A DNA stretch of 64,000 bases from Plotosus lineatus (GCA_024760905.1 CM045739.1:1208501-1272500); one strand, 5' to 3'. Shown: positions 1 to 45,787, numbered from the stretch's first letter. The notes: generated by a model not told the origin, from the letters alone. Numbers and translations: made by a program.

Positions 1-782
1 ACATTATGTGACCCTAACATGCTTCATTCACTACAGTTCTCAGATGGACTTGATTGTCTCTTGGCGACTTACAAAACCTTTTTCAGCTCTACGAAAACAC
101 AACAAAGCCAGCTGCCAATAAGCATGTTCCTAACAAAGGCCAAGAAAACTTCTACACAACCCACACTCGAAGAAAACACACCACCTCCTGAAGAAACGAC
201 AGTTTCTTTTGAACTGCTTGAAGATGATTAATCTGAACTGTTGTAAAGTTCGATAGTACTGTACAGGATTAATATGTTTTATTATTCCAGTACAGTACTG
301 TTCCTAGAGATTTTATGTTCTGTAGCACAGTACAGTATGTTTACAGTAGTCAAGTTTCTCCTTTTGGCATCCAGTTTGTTAATTACTGTAGACTTCATGT
401 TTTTCATGTCCTCAACAGTCCAATAAACAGTGCAAGGGTTCCCTCTAGTGGGCGTCTGAGAAGCATTTTTAACCACTAATGTGAAAATACACAGTGCTGT
501 AACTGTATGATTATCCAAATTATCAAACCATTTTATTACACTTCATCGCTGTGGTGACCCCTGAAAAAGGTAAAAATCCGAAAGAAGAAGATCACTTAAT
601 GTTTTTTTTATGTTGATTATTTAGAGTACAATAGAGTTAAATATAATGTAATGCTTCCTTTTAGCGGGTGTCTGATAAGCATTTTTAACCAATAATCACG
701 AATGTGCAATTTCAGTACAGTAAACAGTACGGTATATGTATCCAAATTTTCAAACCATTTTACTGTATGATAACTGATGTTC

Positions 783-783
<1 letters not shown>
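1..783 (+). mobile_element. Tigger/pogo element copy 1, C-terminal and 3' part
   Basis: Positions 1-230 encode the transposase C-terminal tail (LQFSDGLDCLLATYKTFFSS, FLTKAKKTSTQPTLEE), near-identical to 31635-31896 in copy 2, apart from a deletion of about 33 nt that removes the segment after TPPP. The 3' non-coding part follows to about 783, where a (TA)n and an RTE LINE interrupt it. The element resumes near 6906 and ends at 7218. Its 5' end lies outside the window. Confidence 0.8.

Positions 784-785
<2 letters not shown>

Positions 786-860
<75 letters not shown>
786..860. repeat. (TA)n microsatellite
   Basis: Alternating TA with one G interruption, directly abutting the 3' tail of the antisense RTE LINE. 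Confidence 0.95.
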
Positions 861-861
<1 letters not shown>

Positions 862-3800
862 TCTTTTCCTTTCGGCTTTTCCCTTCAGGGGTCGCCACAG
901 CGAATCATCTGCTTCCATCTCACCCTATCCTTTGCATCTTGTTCTCTTATACCAGCTACCTTCATGTCCGGCTTCACTACATCCATGAATCGTCTCTTTG
1001 GTCTTCCTGTAGGCCTTCTGCCTGGTAGTTCCAACCTCAGCATCCTACTACCAATATACTCACTATCCCTCTGTACATGTCCAAACCATCTCAATCTAGC
1101 CTCTCTGACTTTGTCTCCAAAACATCTAACATGTGCTGTCCCGCTCATGTGCTCATTCCTGATCCTATCCATCCTCGTTACTCCCAAAGAGAACCTCAAC
1201 ATTTTCATCTCTGCTACCTCCAGCTCTGCCTCCTGTCTTTCCCCCAGGGCTACTGTTTCTAAACCATACAACACCGCTGGCATTACCACCATCTTGTACA
1301 CTTTTCCTTTCATTCTTGCCGATACCCTCCTATCACACATCACTTCGGACACTTTTCTCCAACCATTCCAACCTGCCTGCACACACTTCTTCATCTCTTT
1401 TCCACACTCTCCACTTCTCTGGATTGTCTTACTGAGGCTAATCTTCATTCCCCTCCTTTCCAGGGCATACCTCCACCTCTCTAGATGTTCTTGCACTTGT
1501 TCTCTGCTCTCACTAAAGATCACAATGTCATCTGCAAACATCATAGTCCATGGAGATTCCTGTCTAACCTCGTCTGTCAGCCTGTCAATTCACCATAGCA
1601 AACAAGAAGGGGCTGAGAGCTGACCTTTGATGCAGTCCCACCTCCACCTTGAACTCTTCTGTCACACTGACAGTATACCTCACCACTGTCTTACATCTCT
1701 CATACATGTCCTGCACCACTCTAACATACTTCTCTGCCACTCCAGACTTCCTCATACAATACCACAGTTCCTCTCTCGGCACCCTGTCATATGCTTTCTC
1801 CAGATCCACAAAGGCACAATGCAGCTCTTTCTGGCCTTTTCTGAACTTCTTTATTAACATCCTCAAGGCAAACACTGCATCTGTGGTGCTCTTTCTTGGC
1901 ATGAAACCAAACTGTTGTTCACAAATGCTGACCTCTGCCCTTAGTCTTGCTTCCACTATTCTTTCCCATAACTTCATCAACTTTATTCCTCTGGAGTTGC
2001 CACTACTCTGCACGTCTCCCTTGTTCCTAAAAATGGGCACCATCACACTTCTCCATTCCTCTGGCATCCTCTCACTCTCGAAGACCTTGTTAAATGTTCT
2101 TGTCTGAAAATCTACTGCTACCTCTCCTAGACACTTCCATACCTCCACCAGTATATCATCAGGGCCAACTGCCTTTCCATGCGTCATCCTCTTCAATGCC
2201 TTCCTCACTTCACCCTTACTAATCTTTGCTACTTCCTGGTCCTCAACAGTCACCTCTTCTACTCTTTTTCTCTCTCTCATTTTCCTTATTCAGCAGCTCT
2301 TCAAAGTACTCTTTCCATCTTCCCAGCACACTTCTGTCATCAGTCAATACATTTCCCACTCTGTCCTGAATCACTCTAACTTGCTGCACATCCTTCCCAT
2401 CTCTATTTCTCTGCTGTGCCAACCTGTATAAATCATTTTCTCCCTCTTTACTTTCCAACCAAGCATACAAGTTATCATTTTTCCTCTGTTTGGTCTTTGA
2501 CACTGCTACCTTCGCCTTACGCTGTGTCTCCCTGTACTCCTGTTTTCTCTCTTCAGTCCTCTCGATGTCCCACTTCTTCTTAGCTAACCTCTTCCTTTGT
2601 ACACACTCCTGCACTTCCTCATTCCACCACCAAGTCTCCTTATCTACTCTCCTTCCAGATGACACACCAAGTACTCTCTTACCTGTCTCCCTGATCACAT
2701 TTGCTGTAGTTGTCCAGTCATCTGGAAGCACTTCCTGGCCACCCAAAGCCTGTTTCAGCTCCTCCTTGAAGACAACACAACACTCTTCCTTTTTCAGCTT
2801 CCACCACTTTGTCTTTTGCTCTGCCTTTGCCTTCTTCACCTTCCTCACCATCAGCGTCATCTTGCACACCACCATCCCATGCTATTTGGCAACACTCTCA
2901 CCTGCTACTACTTTGCAGTCACTGACTTCGTTCAAATTACATCGCCTGCACAAGATGTAGTCTACTTGTGTGCGCCTACCTCTGCTTTCATAAGTCACCC
3001 TATGCTCCTCTCTCTTCTGGAAGAAAGTATTTACCACAGCCATTTCCATCCTTTTTGCAAAATCTATCAACATCTGTCCTTCTGTGTTCCTGTCCTGGAT
3101 ACCAAACCTGCCCATCACTTCCTTGTCCCCTCTGTTTCCTGCACCAACATGTCCATTGAAGTCCGCCCCAATGACCACTCTTTCACCTCTGGGGGTACTC
3201 TGCATCACTTCATCATACTCACTCCAGAATCTCTCCTTCTCTTCTTGCGCACATCCTGCCTGTGGGGCATAAGCACTAACAACATTACACCTGCCTTCAA
3301 TTTCTAACTTGAGACTCATCACTCTGTCTGACACTCTTTTCACTTCTAGAACATTCCTGACAAACTCCTCCTTCAAGATGACTCTGACTCCATTTCTCTT
3401 CCCATCCACACCATGATAAAACAGCTTAAACCCTGCTCCTAAGATCTAGCCTTGCTACCTTTCCACCTGGTCTCCTGAACACACAGTATGTCCACCTTCC
3501 TCCTCTGCATCATGTCAGCCAGCTCTGTACCTTTTCCTGCCATAGTTCCAACATTTAAAGTCCCTACTTTCAGTCCTAGACTCATGCCTTTCCTCTTTTC
3601 TCTCTGCCTACCGACACGCCTCCCGCCTCTCCTTCTTCAACGTCTTCGACCAACAGTAGTCCGATTTCCACCAGCACCCTGTTGGTTGACAGCACTGATG
3701 GCGGTCGTTGTTAACCCGGGTCACGACCTATCCGGTATGACATTCTTTGTAGTGACTCACATATTTTATTTGGCATTTGTTATACGCCGGATGCCCTTCC

Positions 3801-3937
3801 TGACGCAACCCTCTACATTTATCCGGGCTTGGGACCGGCGTGAGGGAGAGACACTGGTTTTCTTCCTGGTTCGGTAATCAAACCAATGACCTTTCAGTTC
3901 CAAAGCTGCTTCTCTAACTATTAGTTCACGGCTGCCC
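861..3937 (-). mobile_element. RTE-type LINE copy 1 (full length, decayed)
   Basis: Antisense non-LTR element with an APE-type endonuclease (VVIGADFNGHVGAGNRGD around 3150) and an RT (CAFVDLEKAYDRVPREELWY around 1800; MMFADDIVIFSESREQ at about 1500-1544). No ORF1 and a short 3' tail reading CGCTGTGGCGACCCCTGA on the minus strand, as in RTE clade (Expander-like) elements of fish. Several frameshifts, so a pseudocopy. A tRNA-like sequence sits at the 5' end. Confidence 0.85.
3868..3937 (-). other. tRNA-like head abutting the RTE 5' end
   Basis: On the minus strand a sequence with a degenerate A box (TGAACTAATAG, 3918-3928) and B box (GGTTTGATTAC, 3874-3884) runs straight into the RTE start (AACCAGTGTCTCTCCC). 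It could be a genuine fusion or an insertion next to an old tRNA-SINE head. Confidence 0.5.
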
Positions 3938-3944
3938 TATAATA

Positions 3945-4212
3945 CTGAAGAAGACAGCGATGGATTCTGGTGGTGTTTTACCACTGGATATAAACCGATT
4001 TATTTAAAAATCTCAAGAAAATTCCATAAATTCACATATAAAGTTTTCCCACCTTCCTCGTGCTCCTGTGTGTGTGTGAGAGAGAGAGAGAGAGAGTGAG
4101 AGGGAGAATATACTCATCAGAAGAATAACGCATAAACAATGTCAATATGACGTGACAGAGCCGTAAATCTCACACACCAAGCACTAGATAATTTAACCCT
4201 CATTTATGGATA
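3945..4212. other. Unique-looking spacer with (GA)n
   Basis: No coding exon or repeat recognised except a short (GT)n(GA)n at about 4070-4100. Confidence 0.5.
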
Positions 4213-4927
4213 CAGTGGTGCATCACCTTACGAAATTAATCCGTTTCAGAAGTGGTTTCGCAACCTGGATTTTTCATAAATCAAGCCGCATTTTACATGA
4301 AAAACGCATGATTCGTTCCGAGGCCCCCAATACTACCCCCTAAACCCTTTAAAAAATATAAAAGTATACCTTTTAAGGTCTCCCTTTGCTTCAATATCGT
4401 ATCAATGGTAGACGTGTTTGGCCATATTAATTTGCAATATCACTCAACTCATGCCACGAGCACACTTCTTCTTTTCACTCGCACCGCGAATCACACACGT
4501 GCGTGTGTGTGCGTGCGCCCGTGTGTTGACCATGTCTTCTTCGCAGAGTTATAATCTTACAAATGTTTATACAAGGTTAAAAGCCTGAGCCAAAAAATAA
4601 AGTTGCAATGAGCACACTTGAAAAACTCACAAAACAACAGTACCTCTGTCCTTTACACGAAAAACATCATGGGTATTATGGAGATGCAGCTCCAAAATAG
4701 CCAATGGGAGGGAGCTGCGTCATCCCTCCTAGCCAATGGGAGGCCAGCGGGGGCGGGATGTTGGGAGATAGCCAGTGGGAGAGCAACTCGTGCATTGTTT
4801 GAATTTTTGAGATGGCACTTTTGTAACGTGAATTTGTTTCTTATCCAGAGACAGACATTTTTGGAAAATGCGTTCCGTAACCTGGATTTTTCGTTTGTTG
4901 GGACTTTCGTAAGGCGAGATACCACTT
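4213..4927. mobile_element. Tigger-like MITE, family Y, copy 1
   Basis: Inverted ends CAGTGGTGCATCACCTTACG and, on the other strand, AAGTGGTATCTCGCCTTACG, after a TA. The interior block with GCCAATGGGAGGCCAGCGGG (about 4730) is shared with the copy at 36491-37612. No transposase. Confidence 0.75.
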
Positions 4928-4943
4928 TATTAATGCAAAACAC

Positions 4944-4977
4944 ACCCAGTGTTTATATACATATTATATATACATAT

Positions 4978-5048
<71 letters not shown>
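4944..5048. repeat. (AT)n microsatellite
   Basis: Long AT alternation between the MITE and the Tc1 copy. Confidence 0.9.
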
Positions 5049-5049
<1 letters not shown>

Positions 5050-5053
<4 letters not shown>

Positions 5054-6243
5054 CCTTCTAAAAAAAAAAATGAGCATATCATGAAAAGGTACTCTAAACA
5101 AAGGTACTCAATCATCTGAATCAACAAATTAACTCTAAACACCTGCAAAACATTCCTGAGGCATTTAAAAACTCCCAGCCTGGTTCATTACTCAAAACTG
5201 CAATCATGGGTAAGACTGCCGACCTGACTGCTGTCCAGAAGGCCATCATTGACACCCTCAAGCAAGACGGTAAGACAAAGAAATCTCTGAGCGAATAGGC
5301 TGTTCCCAGAGTGCTGTATCAAGGCACCTCAGTGGGACGTCTGTGGGAAGGAAAAAGTGTGGCAGAAAACGCTGCACAACCAGAAGAAGTGACCGGACCC
5401 TGAGGAAGATTGTGGAGAAGGGCCGATTCCAGACCTTGGGGGAACTGTGGAAGCAGTGGACTGGGCGACAAGTGCCGCATTCCCCAGGTCAAGCCACTTT
5501 TGAACCAGAAACAGCAGAAGTGCCTCACCTGGGCTACAGAGAAGCAGCACTGGACTGTTGCTCAGTGGTCCAAAGTACTATTTTCGGATGAAAGCAAATT
5601 TTGCATGTCATTCGGAAATCAAGGTGCCAGAGTCTGGAGGAAGTCAGGGGAGAAGGAAATGGCAAAATGCCTGAAGTCCAGTGTCAAGTACCCACAGTCA
5701 GTGATGGTCTGGGGTGCCATGATAGCTGCTGGTGTTGGTCCACTGTGTTTTATCAAGGGCAGGGTCAATGCAGCTAGCTATCAGGAGATTTTGGAGCACT
5801 TCATGCTTCCATCTGCTCAAAAGCTTTATGGAGATGAAGATTTCATTTTTCAGCATGACCTGGTACGTGCTCACAGTGCCAAAACCACTGCTAAATGGTT
5901 TACTGACCATGGTATTACTGTGCTCAATTGGCCTGCCAACTCTCCTGACCTGAAGCCCATAGAGAATCTGTGGAGAGAAAGTTGAGAGACACCAGACCCA
6001 ACACTGTGGATGAGCTTAAGGCCGCTCTCGAAGCATCCTGGGCCTCCATAACACCTCAGCAGTGCCACAGGCTGATTACCTCCATGCCACGCCGCAGTGA
6101 AGCAGTCATTTCTGCAAAAGGATTCCCGACCAAGTTTTGAGTGCATAACTGAACATAATTATTGAAGGTTGACTTTTCTGTATTAAAAGCACTTTTTTAG
6201 CGGTCAGATGAAATATGCTATTTTTTTTTGAGAAGGACTAGTG
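5050..6243 (+). mobile_element. Tc1-like element copy A
   Basis: Tc1/mariner element of the fish type. The left outer inverted repeat is lost; the copy begins near the inner repeat (AAATGAGCATATCATG). The right end keeps the terminal TTGAGAAGGACTAG. Related copies are at 6326-6882, 16190-16688, 20198-20350 and 44254-45787. Confidence 0.88.
5206..6139 (+). pseudogene. Tc1 transposase (broken), copy A
   Basis: Starts MGKTADLTAVQKAIIDTLKQ (paired helix-turn-helix), shows VLFSDESKF (first Asp), FQHDL (second Asp) and NSPDLKPIENLW (Glu). A deletion in the helix-turn-helix region (about 5280) and an 11-nt deletion after IENLW (about 5970) shift the frame, so no full DDE transposase can be made. 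Confidence 0.88.
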
Positions 6244-6245
6244 TG

Positions 6246-6249
6246 TATG

Positions 6250-6317
<68 letters not shown>

Positions 6318-6325
6318 CACAAATG
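6246..6325. repeat. (TA)n(CA)n microsatellite
   Basis: Compound dinucleotide repeat between two Tc1 copies. Confidence 0.9.
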
Positions 6326-6882
6326 TACTAGTCATTCTCAAAAAATTAGCATATTGTGAGAAAGTTCATTATTTTCTGTAATGTACTGATAAAAATGAAA
6401 CTTTCATATATTTTAGATTCATTGCACACCAACTGAAATATTTCAGGTCTTTCATTGTTTCAATACTGATGATTTTGGCATACAGCTCATGAAAACCCAA
6501 AATTCCTATCTCAAAAAATTAGCATATTTCATCTGACCAATCAAAAATGTGTTTTTAATACAAAAAAAAAGTCAACCTTCAAATAATTATGTTCAGTTAT
6601 GCACTCAATACTTGGTCGGAAATCCTTTTGCAGAAATGACTGCTTCAATGCGGCGTGGCATGGAGGCAATCAGCCTGTGGCACTGCTGAGGTGTTACGGA
6701 GGCCCAGGATGCTTCAATAGCGGCCTTAAGCTCATCCACAGTGTTGGGTCTGGTGTCTCTCAACCTTCTCTTCACAATATCCCACAGATTCTCTAAATAT
6801 ATGAAAGTTTCATTTTTATCAGTACATTACAGAAAATAATGAACTTTCTCACAATATGCTAATTTTTTGAGAAGGACTAGTA
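6326..6882 (-). mobile_element. Tc1-like element copy B, internal-deletion miniature
   Basis: Both ends are present (CTAGTCATTCTCAAAAAATT and its inverse at 6845-6882). The interior keeps only the transposase C-terminal part (minus strand, about 6597-6795), then jumps to the other inverted repeat at about 6796. A 557-bp non-autonomous derivative. Confidence 0.85.
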
Positions 6883-6905
6883 TATACACACACACACACA
6901 TATAT

Positions 6906-7218
6906 ATTGATAAAGTATGCTGTGTAATGTTTTATATTTTATTACTAATTATCACAGTACAAAATTAAAAGGTTTTTCTTAATCATGACTCTATTTTACT
7001 ACATTAATACTGTATTAATGAGTAAGACTGCCTGTAGAATGTGTTTAAGATGCATATTTTAGCGCGTGTAATGGATACACAAGTACTTTACTTCCAGCTG
7101 CTCATTCGCGCATGTGATGTCATACATGGGGTTTTACATCCGGGTACAGAACTCGCAGATTATCTCGATTCACGGGAAGGCCCGGAACCGTACCCCCACG
7201 AATGTCAAGGGCCTGTTG
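6906..7218 (+). mobile_element. Tigger copy 1, 3' end with terminal inverted repeat
   Basis: Matches copy 3 at 41060-41150 and 41714-41903. Ends ..GGGCCTGTTG followed by TA (7219-7220). The base after the TA is RTE sequence, so the Tigger sits in an older LINE. Confidence 0.8.
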
Positions 7219-7220
7219 TA

Positions 7221-8563
7221 CTCCTGTTTACTCTCTTCGCTCCTCTCAATGTCCCACTTAGTTAACCTCTTCCTTTGTACACACTGCTGCACTTCCTCAT
7301 TCCACCACCAAGTCTCCTTATCTACTGTCCTTCCAGAGGACACACCAAGTACTCTCCTACCTGTTTCCCTGATTGCATTAGCTGTAGTTGTCCAGTCATC
7401 CGGAAGCACTTCCTGACCACCCAAAGCCTGTTTCAACTCCTAATTGAAGACAACACAACACTCTTCCTTTTTCAGCTTCCACCACTGTGTCTTCTGCTCT
7501 GCCTTTGCCTTCTTCACCTTCCTCACCATCAGCGTCATCCTGCACACCACCATGCTATGCACTCTCACCCACTAATACTTTGCAGTCACTGACTTCCTTC
7601 AAATTACATTGCCTGCACAAGATGTAGTCCACCTGTGTGCTCTTACCTCCACTTTCATAAGTCACCCTATGCTCCTGTTTCTTCTTGAAGAAAGTATTCA
7701 CCACAGCCATTTCCATCCTTTTTGCAAAATCGATCAACATCTGTCCTTCTGTGTTCCTGTCCTGGATCCCAAACCTGCCCATCACTTCCTCGTCTCCTCT
7801 GTTGCCTGCACCAACATGTCCGTTGAAGTCTGCACCAATGACCACTCTCACCTCTGGAGGTACTCTGCATCACTTCATCTAACTCCCTCCAGAATCTCTC
7901 CTTCTCTTCTCGCTCACATCCTGCTTGTGGGGCATAAGTACTAACAACATTGAACATCACGCCTTCAATTACTAACTTGAGACTCATCACTCTCTGATCC
8001 TCTTTTAACTTCTAGAACATTCCTGACAAACCCCTCCTTCAGGATGACTTCTACTCCATTTCTCTTCCCATCCACACCATGATAAAACAGCTTAAACCCT
8101 GCTCCTAAACTTCTAGCCTTGCTACCTTTCCACCTGATCTCCTGAACACACAGTATGTCCACCTTCCTCCTCTGCATCATGTCAGCCAGCTCTCTAGCTT
8201 TTTCTTTCATAGTTCCAACATTCAAAGTCCCTACTTTCAGTCCTAGACTCGTGCCTTTCCTCTTCTCTCTCTGCCTACGGACACGCCTCCCACCTCTCCT
8301 TCGACCTCTCCTTCTTCGACCAACAGTCGTCCAATTTCCACCAGCACGCTGTTGGTTGACAGCACTGATGGCGGTCCTTGTTAACCCGGGCCTCGACCAA
8401 GCCGCTATGAAATTAGTATTGGCAGTTCGCATAGTGTATTTTGGCAAAAGTTTTACGCCGGATGCCCTTCCTGTTGCAACTCTCTGCATTTATCCGGGCT
8501 TGGGACCGGTGTGAGGATGGACACTTGTTTGTGCCCATCCTCACGTCTGCATTTCCCTCAGAA
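7221..8563 (-). mobile_element. RTE LINE, 5' half (older copy, host of Tigger copy 1)
   Basis: Antisense endonuclease region (RVVIGADFNGHVGAGNRGDE at about 7840, TLNVGTMKEKARELADMMQR at about 8220) and 5' leader up to about 8563. Its 3' half would lie on the far side of the Tigger, left of the window. Multiple frame breaks. Confidence 0.8.
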
Positions 8564-9457
8564 AATATGACATGCATAATAATTTTCAAAAACCACAAAG
8601 AGGGAAAAATTCCACAATCAACTTTTGATTTTAAATCTATTGTTTGAAAATAAACAATTGAAACAAATACAGAAATTGAAAGACAGCAATATCACCATGC
8701 CCTGAAAACATTGTAAATAAATTCAAATCTAATCGTCAAATGCACATTACCTACATTCTTTGGTTTGACAGGCACAAAACTCAAAAAATATGAAAGGCAT
8801 CCACATCACATTGTTCAATATTGTGAAGACATTTCACATTCTATTCAACATTTTTTAAGTTCCATGGACCATACGCTCAATTGATAAAGAAACATTAACT
8901 ACTTCTACTTCTGAAAAGAATTTATGGAAGTCATAACATGAATTCTTATATCCAACAGCAATATTACTGGCTCATCAAGCGTACCGACACAAAGCTGACC
9001 GATCTAATTCCTTGGTGATTCCAATGTAAAACAAAGGACGAGCTCTTGCACAAGCGCAATACGCCTACAGGAAGTTACATTAGCAGCATGCACTGCCGCT
9101 TTTCTTCTAAATTAAGATACCGTTCTCAGCGATCTCATTCATTTGTTTTGCGTTTTTTTTTTAATTGCTATTTTGAATTTTAGATTGATTTTTATGTTAA
9201 AAAACGTAATTTTTATTAATACAACCGTAACCCGGCGTGGGATAATGAAAACTGTAATCATTACAGCAAAACCGGACTAGTTGGCAGATATGGTACTAGT
9301 GTTTGTGTACTGGGTTGCATGTGTGTAATGTTGTGTGTATGTACTAGTGTTTGTGTACTATGTTGTGTGTGAGTGTGTATGTATGTGCGTGTTTACAGTT
9401 GTGTATGTGTGTGTACCGTTGTGTGTATGTGTATAGTGTTGTGTGTGTTTATCTTAC
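8564..9457. other. smarcc1 intron 24, unexplained unique sequence
   Basis: AT-rich sequence with a degenerate TG tract (9300-9450) near the exon 24 donor. No exon encoding the expected coiled coil and no clear repeat boundary. Confidence 0.5.
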
Positions 9458-43267
<33,810 letters not shown>

Positions 43268-43424
43268 TGTTTCCTTTCACAGCGAGACACTACACCACGA
43301 AGCAAGCAAAATTTGTAATTAATGTGCGCATGCGCGAGTTTGTTTCGCGCTCTCGCGATACAATTGCGTAGGCGGAGTCCACACATCACGCAGAAGTAGA
43401 AAGTAAATTCCAGTTGAGACCGCT
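43268..43424 (-). promoter_or_regulatory. smarcc1: smarcc1 core promoter / 5' UTR, CpG-rich
   Basis: Between the ATG and the first upstream repeat. It holds a perfect NRF1-type palindrome TGCGCATGCGC (43325-43335) and TCTCGCGA (43351-43358), both common in TATA-less housekeeping promoters. No TATA box is seen. Transcription start not determinable from sequence. Confidence 0.6.
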
Positions 43425-43600
43425 AGGGTGGTCACTGTCCCCCCAGTGCAGCGAACTGGGTTATGAAAGGCGGGGGAATCAGCGATGATGAATCAGCTAC
43501 GATGAAAAGTTATGGTGAATCAGATGATTCGCTGCGCAGACTCTCGAGAACGGAAAAGGCAAAAAAGAAAAGAAGAAAGAACAAGCCCAATCTATAATAA
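43425..43600 (+). mobile_element. Partial tRNA-SINE body upstream of the smarcc1 promoter
   Basis: Shares GGTCACTGTCCCCCCAGTGC and AACTGGGTTATGAAAGGCGG with the SINE body and a degenerate tail (GATGATTCGCTGCGCAGACT). The tRNA head is missing. Confidence 0.75.
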
Positions 43601-43605
43601 TATAA

Positions 43606-44253
43606 AGTCTTCTTCTTTTCCCTTCGATTGTTCCCTTCAGGGGTCGCCACAGCAAATCATCTAACTCCATCTCACCCTGTCGTCTGCATCTTCTTCTCTT
43701 ACATCAACTACCTTCATGTCCTCCTTCACCACACCCATAAATCTTCTATTTGGTCTTCCTCTGGGCCTTCTGCCTGGTAGTTCCAGCCTCACCATCCTAC
43801 TACCAATATATTCACTATACCTCTTCTGCACATGTCCAAACCATCTCAATCTAGCCTCTCTGATGATGTCTCCAAAACATCTAAAATGTGCTGTCCCTCT
43901 GGTGTACTCATTCCTGATCCTATCCATCCTCGTTACTTCCAAAGAGAACCTCAACGTTTCCATCTCTGCTACCTCCAGCTCTGCCTCCTGTCTTTTCCCC
44001 AGGGCCACTGTTTCTAAACCCATACAACATCACTGGCCTGAACACCGTCTTGTACACTTTTCCTTTCATTCTTGCCGATGCCCTCCTATCACACATCACA
44101 CCGGACACTTTTCTCCAACCGTTAAAACCTGCCTGCACACGCTTCTTCACCTCTTTTCCACACTCTCCACTGCTCTGGATTGTTGAGCCTAAGTACTTAA
44201 AATCCTCCACCTTCCTTATCTCTGCTCCCTGTAACATCACTGTTCTTCTTGGG
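43606..44253 (-). mobile_element. 5'-truncated RTE LINE
   Basis: Antisense RT C-terminal region (LRWFGHVQKRYSEYIGSRMV, FKYLGSTIQSSGECGKEVKK) and 3' tail. Stops exactly where Tc1 copy E begins; the LINE does not resume on the far side. Confidence 0.88.
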
Positions 44254-45787
44254 TCCTTCTCAAAAAATTAGCATATTGTGAGAAAGTTCATTATTTTCTG
44301 TAATGTACTGATAAAAATTAAACTTTCATATATTTTAGATTCATTGCACACCAACTGAAATATCTCAGGTCTTTTATTTTTATTTTGGCATACAGCTCAT
44401 GAAAACCCAAAATTCCCGTCTCAAAAAATGAGCATATGATGTTCAGGTAGTGTAAACGAGCTATTAACCTAATCATCTGAATCAACCAATTAACTCTAAA
44501 CACCTGCAAAAGATTCCTGAGGCTTTTAAAAACTCCCAGCCTGGTTCATTACTCAAAACCACAATCATGGGTAAGACTGCCGACCTGACTGCTGTCCAGA
44601 AGGACATCATTGACACCCTCAAGCAAGAGGGTAAGACACAGAAAGAAATCTCTGAGCGAATAGGCTGTTCCCAGAGTGCTCGATCAAGCCACCTCAGTGG
44701 GACGTCTGTGGGAAGGAAAAAGTGTGGCAGAAAACGCTGCACAACCAGAAGAGGTGACCGGACCCTGAGGAAGATTGTGGAGAAGGGCCGATTCCAGACC
44801 TTGGGGGACCTGTGGAAGCAGTGGACTGGGCTACAGGTGCCGCATTCCCCAGGTCAAGACACTTTTGAACCAGAAACAGCGGCTGACCTGGGCTACAGAG
44901 CAGCAGCACTGGACTGTTGCTCAGTGGTCCAAAGTACTTTTTTCGGATGAAAGCAAATTTTGCATGTCATTCGAAAATCAAGGTGCCAGAGTCTGGAGGA
45001 AGACTGGGGACAAGGAAATGCCAAAATGCCTGAAGTCCAGTGTCAAGTACCCACAGTCAGTGATGGTCTGGGGTGCCATGTCAGCTGCCGGTGTTGGTCC
45101 ACTGTGTTTTATCAAGGGCGGGGTCAATGCAGCGAGCTATCAGGAGGTTTTGGAGCACTTCATGCTTCCAGCTGCTGAAAAGCTTTATGGAGATGAAGAT
45201 TTTCATTTTTCAGCACGACCTGGCACCTGCTCACAGTACCAAAACCACTGCTAAATGGTTTACTGACCATGGTATTACTGTGCTCAATTGGCCTGCCAAC
45301 TCTCCTGACCTGAAGCCCATAGAGAATCTGTGGGATATTGTGAAGAGAAAGTTGAGAGACACCAGACCCAACACTGTGGATGAGCTTAAGGCCGCTATCG
45401 AAGCATCCTGGGCCTCCGTAACACCTCAGCAGTGCCACAGGATGGTTGCCTCCATGCCATGCCGCATTGAAGCAGTCATTTCTGCAAAAGGATTCCCGAC
45501 CAAGTATTGAGTGCATAACTGAACATCATTATTTGTAGGCTGACTTTTTTTGTATTAAAAACACTTTTTTTTTTATTGGTCGGATGAAATATGCTAATAT
45601 TTTGAGATAGGAATTTTGGGTTTTCATGAGCTGTATGCCAAAATCATCAGTATTAAAACAAAAGACCTGAAATATTTCAGTTGGTGTGCAATCAATCTAA
45701 AATATATGAAAGTTTAATTTTTATCAGTACATTACAGAAAATAATGAACTTTATCACAATATGCTATTTTTTTTGAGAAGGACTAGT
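44254..45787 (+). mobile_element. Tc1-like element copy E, most complete
   Basis: Inverted repeats of about 200 bp, each with two direct-repeat motifs (outer CTCAAAAAATTAGCATATTG at about 44259, inner CTCAAAAAATGAGCATATG at about 44421; inverses at about 45586 and 45757): the IR/DR architecture of fish Tc1 elements. Only the outermost bases of the left end are missing. Confidence 0.92.
44567..45510 (+). pseudogene. Tc1 transposase, two frame breaks, copy E
   Basis: MGKTADLTAVQKDIIDTLKQ start, then paired-like HTH and GRKKCGRKRC basic stretch. The frame changes in the 44775-44890 region. DDE residues are in SDESKF (44946), FQHDLAPAHS (45210) and NSPDLKPIENLWDIVKRKL (45297). A second frame change lies near 45200. 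Stop after GFPTKY at 45510. Confidence 0.9.

Noticed and set aside
704..1028. Ile/Tyr-rich plus-strand ORFs
   Set aside because: Pure (TA)n translation joined to antisense LINE sequence.
1..9457. Remaining smarcc1 coiled-coil and Pro/Gln-rich exons
   Set aside because: Searched the minus strand for the conserved ERKIKSLVALLVETQ region; not present, sequence here is almost all TE.
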